From Begonia masoniana (taxonomy: Eukaryota; Streptophyta; Magnoliopsida; Cucurbitales; Begoniaceae), in contig CM039509.1 of assembly GCA_022432975.1 (NCBI GenBank), forward strand, positions 44,922,209-44,986,208: a stretch of 64,000 nucleotides of DNA, given 5' to 3'. Shown here piece by piece: positions 56,721 to 64,000 of the stretch. Each line of letters starts with the position of its first letter. The first letter of the stretch is position 1. The position numbers were made by a program, and so were the translations under genes. Below the pieces are notes generated by a model. That model made no database searches and was not told where the DNA came from. It worked only from the letters and a program-made list of their open reading frames with translations.

Positions 56721-57815
56721 GGAAAATATTCTCGGCTTTATCCTAGCAGGGCCACTCTTCGACGTTGGGAAATCTCTAACAATGTGTCCCGGCTTGTTAC
56801 AGTTGAAGCATCGAAGGACTCTGGGCTTAGTGCAGTCTTTGAATGAGTGTCACACCTCCTCACAGTTGAAACACCTTCTAGAAGTCCACCTACATTCCCC
56901 CGGCTGATTCTTCAAACATGTTGGACATTGGGGAAATTTCTTGACATTCTGCACTTTCCTTCCTGCTCCCTGGCTATTTTGGCCTTCACTTGGCCTCATC
57001 GTTCCCCTTTGTTGGTGTGGCTGGTTAAACCTTTGCAGGACCTCCTTTGGTCCAGCACATTTCCTTTCAGCCTCTTCCACTTCCAGAGCAGTGGACACCA
57101 CCTCACTTAATGTCAAACCTTTAATTCCGCAAAATTTAACTCCTCGGTAAATTTCTGGCTTCAGCCCATGCACAAATTTGAACACCTTATCCTCATCCTT
57201 GTGAGCAAAGTGTCTAGCAAATCTGGACAGGGACTCAAACTGCCTACTATACTCGGCCACGGACCCTGTCTGCTTCAAGTTCAGGAACTCCAATTTCTTC
57301 GCGGTCTGGACAGTACTGTTAAAATACTTCCCATAGAAACTGTCCTTGAATTGTGACCAAGGCATTGTCAAAACATCGGTGGTGGTCTCTATTGTTTCCC
57401 ACCAGAGTTGAGCTTCACCAGCTAAATGAAAGGTTGCCAACGTGACTTTTTCTCCTTCTCCAATGTTGGCACACCTAAACATGCTTTCAATCTTTCTAAG
57501 CCATCCTTCAGCAATAACTGGATCTGTTGACTGTCAATCAAACGTGGGTGGTCTTAGCCTCCTGAACCTATCTCCAGAATGTTCACCACTAGAACCCGAG
57601 TTGGCACTTCCTTGTGCTTCTCGGTTCAACAACACACCTAATTGGTCAGACTGTTGATGCACTATATCAGTCTGTTGAAGCATCAATTCTGTCAGCTGTC
57701 TGATTACACTAGAGTCCTCCTCACGTCTTGGACTTGGTATCTCTCTTGGTATCCTCGGCCTTCCTGGTCGTCTAGCCATTTTGCTAAATTCCTGAATAAA
57801 GTTAAATATGTTCAT
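56721..57815 (-). pseudogene. Element E gag (broken)
   Basis: The minus-strand start MARRPGRPR lies at 57778, with an upstream in-frame Met at 57815. Capsid has AQLWWETIE and GSVAEYSRQFESLSRF. Knuckles are CPTC...PGEC near 56890-56925, CFNC...HSFKDC near 56835-56875, and a third just downstream. TGA near 57534 (after PTFD) and TGA near 56850 (in the second knuckle) replace Gly codons. Role: capsid and RNA packaging. Confidence 0.9.
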
Positions 57816-57918
57816 AAATACCTAATAGCTAAGGTTAACGTAAACACTTACAGTTGTTGGAGCACTTCCATGCAACGATTGGCACTGATGAGTAATCTTT
57901 TGAACGGTTTAACTGAAT

Positions 57919-57931
57919 GTCTCTCATACCA
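57919..57931 (-). other. Primer binding site of element E (degenerate Met type)
   Basis: The minus strand reads tggtatgagagac. The usual C at position seven is G, the one difference from the site in F. Confidence 0.7.
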
Positions 57932-57934
57932 CAC

Positions 57935-60410
57935 TGTAACGCCCCGAGTTTTCTGAACCCGGTTCGCTACTCAATGCTCGAACATGACTAAGAAATTTTT
58001 TTTTTTTATTAATTTAAATCTTCACTCGAAAGTCAAAATTTGACATTTTTCTAAAAACTCAAAACATTTAAAAATTTGCAGCGGAAATCATTTGAACCAC
58101 AATGAAGTTATGCAAAACTACGAAATGCTGTTGAATTGTTAAGAAACAATCGGCAATTAGAAAATCTAGTTTAAACAGTGAAATACTAGAGAAGTCGCAG
58201 AAGTCAAACACATCTGCCGATTGATAAAGTCAACGGAAGAAGCAGAAACAGAAGATAGAAGGTTTCTACCGATGACGTCAGCCAAAAGACATCAACCGAT
58301 CGCAAACGACAAAATACACTCTACATCCTCCGATGACTATACGACAAAAATCCTCCTACATCTACCGATGACGTCAAACAAAAGACATCAACCGATCGCA
58401 AACGACAAAATACACTCTACATCCTCCGATGACTATACGACAAAAATCCTCCTACATCTACCGATGACGTCAACACGCATCTGTCGATGAGTTTATCGAG
58501 ACATCATCCGATGGACTTTGACCTACACCTTCCGATAGAACAAACCTCATGTACCGGTGACTTTACTGAGACATCATCCGATGACTATTCTTAAGGCATC
58601 TTCCGATAGAATTAACCTACATCATCCAATGACTTTTCTTAAGGCATCTTCCGATAGAATTAACCTACATCATCCGATGACTTTTCTTAAGGCATCTTCC
58701 GATAGACAACAACACAACTTCCTCCGATAGAAAGCATAAACTTCTACACACATCCACCGATAGCTTTTACCAAAACATCATCCGATAGATAAATTACTCG
58801 ACTCCTACCGATGGACAAAACAACATGGCAGTAGACTTTACTATAAATCAAGAAAGTCCCGACTATCAAAAGGACTTAAGCATTTTACCAAAAACCATTC
58901 AGAGGCAGTTTAAATCATTGTATTGCTCAAATTCAGTAAAAACAAAATTATAAAATCCAACAGAACACTATTGTCAGGAAATCTCCAAAACTAATTCAAA
59001 AGGGTGCTACCACTACTGTCATAAAAACTCAATGTACTCAGATTGAATCATTAGCAACTAGACCTTCACAACCGCTGACACCAGTTAACCGCCTCATCAG
59101 TTTACCAGACCGGAGCATGAATGTACCCTCCAACCACATCTACTCATTTGTGCACACGGGACAAATCACTTGCAGTAATATTATTCACTTACATCAACAA
59201 AAACTTCCACTTCTATTAGTAATGACTAAGAAAAGTAAAAGCAACGAAATGACGAATGTACTAGAATGTTAACAATCTAAAAAAATATTGCAGGTTTTTG
59301 ACTTTCTTTCCTCAGGTTATGTTCATTCGGTTCATTGGTCTTGATGATTCCCTGATAAAATGGGGGGTGGATCAGTTTTTACCAGGGTATGAAAATCTGT
59401 TAATCAATTAAGGGGGGGCGGGATTATTCCCTTTAACAGCGATGAAATACTGGGTTTGAAAACCAAGGGAGGTGGGTCCCAATTTCTAGGTTGAATCAGG
59501 TATGGGTCGATTACGGGGGGCGGGATTCATTCGTTAAAAAAAGTATACTGTTACAATCTGTTTCCACCTCCTTCACCATGCTACTTCAATGTAAATTTTT
59601 CTTTTGTTTTCTTTAAAAAAAAATATGATGACATGGCAAACTTGGAAAAAAAGAAAACATCATTCATGCCACACCACAAAAAACCTTTACTGTTTGTTGA
59701 TGTAGGCCCCGAAGGGGCCCCCAACATAACAAAACCTCTTTTCACTGGGTCTCCCTGGAAAAAAAAACCTTGGTTTTGCAAAAGGGCTACTTTCGGGGTA
59801 TTACTCAAACAAACTAAAAAAAAAAACCATAGACAGGGAAGGCATACATTTTAAAATTTTCCTTCTAAGCTGTCATTCTTAAACCACTAGGAAAATTATA
59901 GGGAAAAAAAAAACAAAAATGTTTTTGGGACCCTCTTGGTCATTGTGCCAATCCGATTTTAACCTAAAACGAAAAAACACCCCAACGCGCTTACCGCTTT
60001 CTCAAAAAAAACCTCATTATAAATCCCTTCCTTCCCAACGAGAGATACAAATGTAAAACAAAGCTAAAAAATTAAGAAGCAAAAAACTCCCCACCAACAA
60101 GGTTCGGAGGAAAAAATTCGCTGGAAGGGGAAGGTCGAAGGGGGGTCTTCTATCGCGCTCTGCTAAAAAGCTGAGGGAAAGCTGGGGAAATGGAGAGAAA
60201 ATGCACAAATAAAAAACAAGTGGCGGCTTACTTTTCATTAAAATTAGTTTCCTTAAAATAAGTTATTCCACCTTGAATTGTCTAAATTACACCCTTGCCC
60301 TTTGGACTAGTTCATCCACTTACCCTTAAATTTAATAATTGCAATAAATTGGTTTCATTAGTTTAAAAAAAGGAATAGGAAAAAACGGTTTGGATAGACC
60401 GGGTATTAAA
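57935..60410 (-). repeat. Element E 5' LTR (right half unpolished)
   Basis: Begins TGTAACGCCC. Clean to about 59085 and closely similar to 50884-52130 apart from unit number in the 96-bp repeat. The rest is error-rich and ends with gggtattaaa near 60410, a corrupted GGTATTACA. Confidence 0.85.
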
Positions 60411-63400
60411 ATCTACACTCCTTAAAACAAGGAAATTTGTCCTCAAAAAATTTTTCCCGTTACTGGAAAAGTTAATTCTGGGTGTGGTCCATATGGTCTT
60501 GCTGGCGCGACCAAGTTGTACCTCTATGTTTGATTTTGTGCCAATGAAGACTTTCACTAGTGGAAAAAAAAATTCCTGTTGCGCAATTTTACCTGCCCCA
60601 ACGTGCATTAGTCACAAAGGAATCTTTACCGGGTTTTTTCCTCATATGCACAGCGTAGGGAAAGAAAACCTCCAATGTTCCTGGGGGTTTTCCACAAAAA
60701 AAAAAAAATGATATGATTCTCTTACAACCACGTCTTTAAAAAATAGAAACACATGTGGGAAACACATTGTGGATTCTTTCCCCATAGAAAAAGCCCGGTG
60801 ACTGCAATACATGTAAGGGCTGTCCTCCTAACCCTTTTCAAAAATTTTAAGGGAAAATGGGTCAATAAAACCCTGGGGTTTAAACTTTACTTCTCTTTTC
60901 CCGGAAAAATCTGTATTAAACTTTTTGAATGGTTGGGGGTGGACACTAAGAAAAAAAACTCATCCACACTTTCCAAAAAAACTTATTATCTTTGCGTTCT
61001 TTTTTTATCAGCATACACTCTCTGGCGGCTTTGAGGCGGTTAGGAAATGATTTTTTGTTCGGGGGATGAGGGGAAAACTTTCCACAGGTCTGCTGCCACA
61101 ACTGTCAGGGACCAAAAGGCAAAACTTATGCTTCAACACCTTTCATCCAGTACAAAGGGAGATCTGCATGTTTTCTCCATATAGGATTCGTTATGGGAGC
61201 CAATGCCTATTTGTTGCTTAAAAAAAACAAACTGGTTATTGTATTGACAACTCAACCAATGGTAAAAAAAATTAATCCCAAGATCCTTGGGAAAACTCCA
61301 ATATTGGGGCATTACGGGAAGCATATCTTTAAAGGTCGAAGGTTTCCTCGGATTGTTTCCATATGTTTTGGGAAGGGTGGGAAAAAGCTGTGCTAAAATT
61401 AAGTTGTTGTTTCAATAGCTATTGCAAAACTTTTCCAAAAAAACTTAGATTGTAAATCTGAGTATCGGTCTGAAATCACAAAACTATGGTGCGGGAAAAA
61501 ACTCCATGAAGGTCTAAAAACAAAACGTGCCCTACACAAAAAAAAAACCTCGGCCAGTGGTCCATTCGAATTATGGTTATCTCATTTGGAAGAAAAAAAG
61601 TGACGAGATTTGGGTTAAAAACGACAAAAAAACTATTACCAGGATTGGCGTCATGGTACCTTTGCTGTTCTAGGTATCTTAACCCAAAATCTTAGTATTT
61701 GTTACATTTCAATTCAGGAACTGGTCAGGGGGTTTGCAAATGTTCCTGAGGTTCTCTGATCGCTCGGCTTTAAAATTGTTGGGGGGGGACAACCACAAAA
61801 CAGATCCTACATATTTACCCAACGCTTGTTTTTTCATTTACTAGGCCCACCAGTGTTGTTGATTAAAGGGTCTCTGTAAAACATCTTTGTTCCTTTTCCA
61901 GGGTGGGAAACAGTGGGAAGAAAAATGGGAAGAGTGTGCTTCAGAAAAAGGGGAAAATCTCAAATCTAGGGAGTCCTTAAATGGCTGGAACCAACACCAC
62001 TATTTTAAACTTGGGGGATTCCCATTCGCAGAAAATGTTAAAAAATCTGAATGGTCCGTTAAGGGAATTTCATGCTTGGACTTGTACTGGGTTTTACACT
62101 CATCATCATTCGGTATGAGCTTTCATTTATTTTCTCTCGGGAAAATGGTAGGGCTTTAAGGGGTGGGTGATAGGTATAGTTGATACAATGGTTTATGCTT
62201 TCTAGGGGTTAAATTTTGGATTCTGGGGACTTCTAAAAAGGTCAATGGGCATTACCTGGAAAAATCATAGGATTGGGTGGAGTTTGTTACCTCTACTTCA
62301 AAGCATCAGGGCCCCGGGGGGGACACTTTGGCTTTTTTTGGGGCCGGGGATGGTATTTAATTTCACAAAAAAAATTCAAGTCTTTACAATTTTCCAACCA
62401 TCGACGTCGCCTCATGTTTTTAGTTCTTTCTGTGGTTTTGAAAAAATATTACTGAGGGGGGGCTTGTTATGAATCTGAAAATACTCACAAGATTGTCCAT
62501 TACAAGTAATGGCTCCAAAATTTAAGTTGGCCAAATGACAAAACTGGCAAGCTATGAAAAGTTTCCTGGGGGTAGGGTAGGTCTTCTCATGTGGTTTCAA
62601 CTGCTAGAGGCATTAAGCTATTACTTTACCCTTCTGTATTTAACAAACACAAACCAAAAGGACCAATTGAAAGCATCCACAATAAAATTTTACTTAAATT
62701 ACCTCTTCAGCTGGAAAAGGGTTAAAAAAAATGGAGGGCAATTGGTTTGTTTTTCTGTTCAAGGTTCCTGAAAAAAAAAATACCTATGTTGTCACATTCC
62801 AGCAAGTCATTATAATACTTCACATTTTTCTGGTTAACTTTAGGTAGGGGGGGTTTAGCGAGCTTTTGAAAATCCCTCGATGAATATTAAACTTTCTATA
62901 ATAATCCTGCTAGACCCAGAAAAACTCCTGATATTTTAGATTCTTCGGTTTGAGGGGGGGCCATTTCTTACGGTCGACCGTTGGGCTGGGACGGGGAACA
63001 AGGAGATTCACATCTACAAGGAGAATCACGTGGGGGACCAAAGGGAAAAGTGAACTCTGTCCACCCCCCTAACAAAAAACCTCCACACTTTGGGAAAAAA
63101 AACTTTAGGCATAAAGGGGTGTGGTCTAAAAAAAGTTATCGAAAAAAACCCCACCCAACACCTCAAAAAGCCCTTGCAGGCTATTACTAGTCTAGAATAG
63201 ATCAGAAAGTGTCTATGAACACCCCCCCACTATGACAAAAAATTGTCAAATTTTAATCGTGAAAACACATATCATGAAAATTCATGAAAGGGCTGTGGTG
63301 CATTTGCAACAAAAAGCACCATAACCACAAAACGTCTGTTAAAATGTTAATCTTTTAACCTTTGGCGAAAAAAGGCAGTTTTGGGGGATTCTTCAGAATT

Positions 63401-64000
63401 TTACTTTAGCTGGTAAGAACCGGACCTAAGGTCAAAAATCTTTAGGAAAAAAAAACTATTTTTGCACCCTAAGCTGGGTCAAAATTAAGGGTCATCAAAT
63501 TTCGGGGCTAAAGGGGTTTTTGGTTTTTTTAAAGTAAAATAATTCCATTCTCTATAATCAATGCACATAAGCATGAACCATTCTTTCTTCTTTGAAAAAA
63601 AAAAGGGGGGGGGAAAAGGTGGCGGGCCCACGGTGAAAAAGGGCTTGGGCGTATGAAAACCCTTTCTCAATAGATCCTCAACTTGTTTTTTCTTTAAATT
63701 TCTAAGTTTCAGGTTGGGAGCTTATTTTCTATATGGGATTTTTAGGGACACAAGGCTCGGGGCCTCGGGTTAAAATATCTTAAAACACAAATTTCAATTT
63801 CCTAGTCTGCGGTAAAAACGGGAAAAAGGTCCTTCTTAAAAAACATCCGGGGAAAGTCGGGGGGGGATAAAGGACGTTTTTGAGGATTGGGCTCTTTTCC
63901 ATAAAGATTGTGTGTTCTAGGGGAGCTAGCGAAAAAGCACAATTTTACTCCCACCACAGGGAGGGTGTCTGAGTGGTAATAGGGAATTCATCACAAGAAC
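59087..64000. other. Unpolished, error-rich contig-end sequence
   Basis: Near 59087 small indels begin, and by 59160 nearly every homopolymer is stretched (aaaaaaa, ggggg, cccc) with scattered insertions. Content parallels 52131-56290. About 1,325 bases correspond to 1,130 in the LTR and about 3,590 to 3,030 in the internal part, an inflation of roughly 17-18 percent in both. This is the error profile of raw long-read sequence. Open frames in this zone are meaningless. Confidence 0.9.
60411..64000 (-). other. Second, noisy copy of E internal region (integrase to protease-RT junction)
   Basis: Order and landmarks follow 53260-56290: the LTR-end/PPT phrase near 60410-60430, integrase fragments (ggcgctttgag-type near 61020, caaccaatggtaaa near 61250), the RNase H/RT zone (accatcgacgtcgcctcatg near 62398, ctggttaac near 62830) and the RT start (atcaatgcacata near 63557). 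It ends near the equivalent of 56290. Indels prevent assessing coding state. Confidence 0.75.

Larger units (their letters stand above)
50884..60410 (-). mobile_element. Element E: Tekay-type retrotransposon, minus strand
   Basis: LTRs lie at 50884-53259 and 57935 to about 60410, the second half of the latter being unpolished sequence. Minus-strand order: LTR, Met-type primer site, gag, protease, RT, RNase H, integrase with chromodomain, PPT, LTR. It is the same family as F. It is fairly well preserved but has stops near 53844, 54339, 56850 and 57534, and frameshifts near 55300 and 56342. It inserted into D3; the left target bases would be ctcgg (50879-50883), but the right copy is not identifiable. 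Confidence 0.9.

Noticed and set aside
59581..63670. Many short open frames in the last 4.5 kb
   Set aside because: The sequence is error-inflated, so frames are random. Underlying content is E LTR and pol.

Overview
The window is a stretch of plant nuclear heterochromatin made almost entirely of nested LTR retrotransposons. The plant assignment rests on three things: a Cassandra TRIM element with 5S rRNA-like LTRs, Tekay/Del-type chromoviruses (initiator-Met primer site, C-terminal chromodomain), and Athila-type Ty3/gypsy elements (Asp primer site, extra ORF after integrase). I see no host gene, tRNA gene, CRISPR array or prokaryotic feature. Every coding region recognised is a retroelement gag/pol gene or Athila accessory ORF, and all carry nonsense or frameshift lesions.

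Left half. Positions 1-498 are the end of a Tekay-like LTR. Element A (843-21502, + strand, Tekay, 5-bp target duplication CCATC) sits in an unclassified stretch (499-842 plus 21503-21570). A's 5' LTR holds a four-LTR Cassandra array (2099-3567). A's integrase is split by element F (9192-18177, - strand, Tekay, duplication TAGCT), and F's reverse transcriptase is split by an Athila solo LTR G (12279-13853, duplication TCAAT).

Middle. B (about 21571-28190, +) is an Athila copy lacking its 5' end. H (about 28600-30888, -) is a shortened Athila relative with gag and protease only. C (from 30889, +) is a complete-looking Athila element inserted into H's gag, with PBS, gag, protease, RT, RNase H, integrase, a downstream accessory ORF, PPT and two LTRs.

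Right half. C's 3' LTR (from 41366) was hit repeatedly: solo LTR D1 (41807-43975, duplication CATTA); solo LTR D2 (44170-47179, duplication AGAGG), which carries an 848-bp almost wholly palindromic Mutator-like MITE (46249-47096, 9-bp duplication); and LTR D3 (from 47383), which in turn carries solo LTR D4 (48252-50264, duplication GTATT) and Tekay element E (from 50884, - strand). Nesting reaches four levels (H > C > D3 > E).

From about 59087 to the end the sequence becomes noisy. It is an insertion-inflated (about 17-18 percent longer), homopolymer-stretched version of the E LTR and E internal region already present at 52131-56290. This looks like unpolished single long-read sequence at a contig end, not biology, although the LTR-internal-LTR-internal order it implies may be real. 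The most notable biology is the Cassandra array, the fold-back MULE, TGACGTCA (bZIP-type) arrays in the Tekay LTRs, CGATCG hairpin arrays in the Athila LTR, and the gag-protease-only element H. I found no convincing new gene system.
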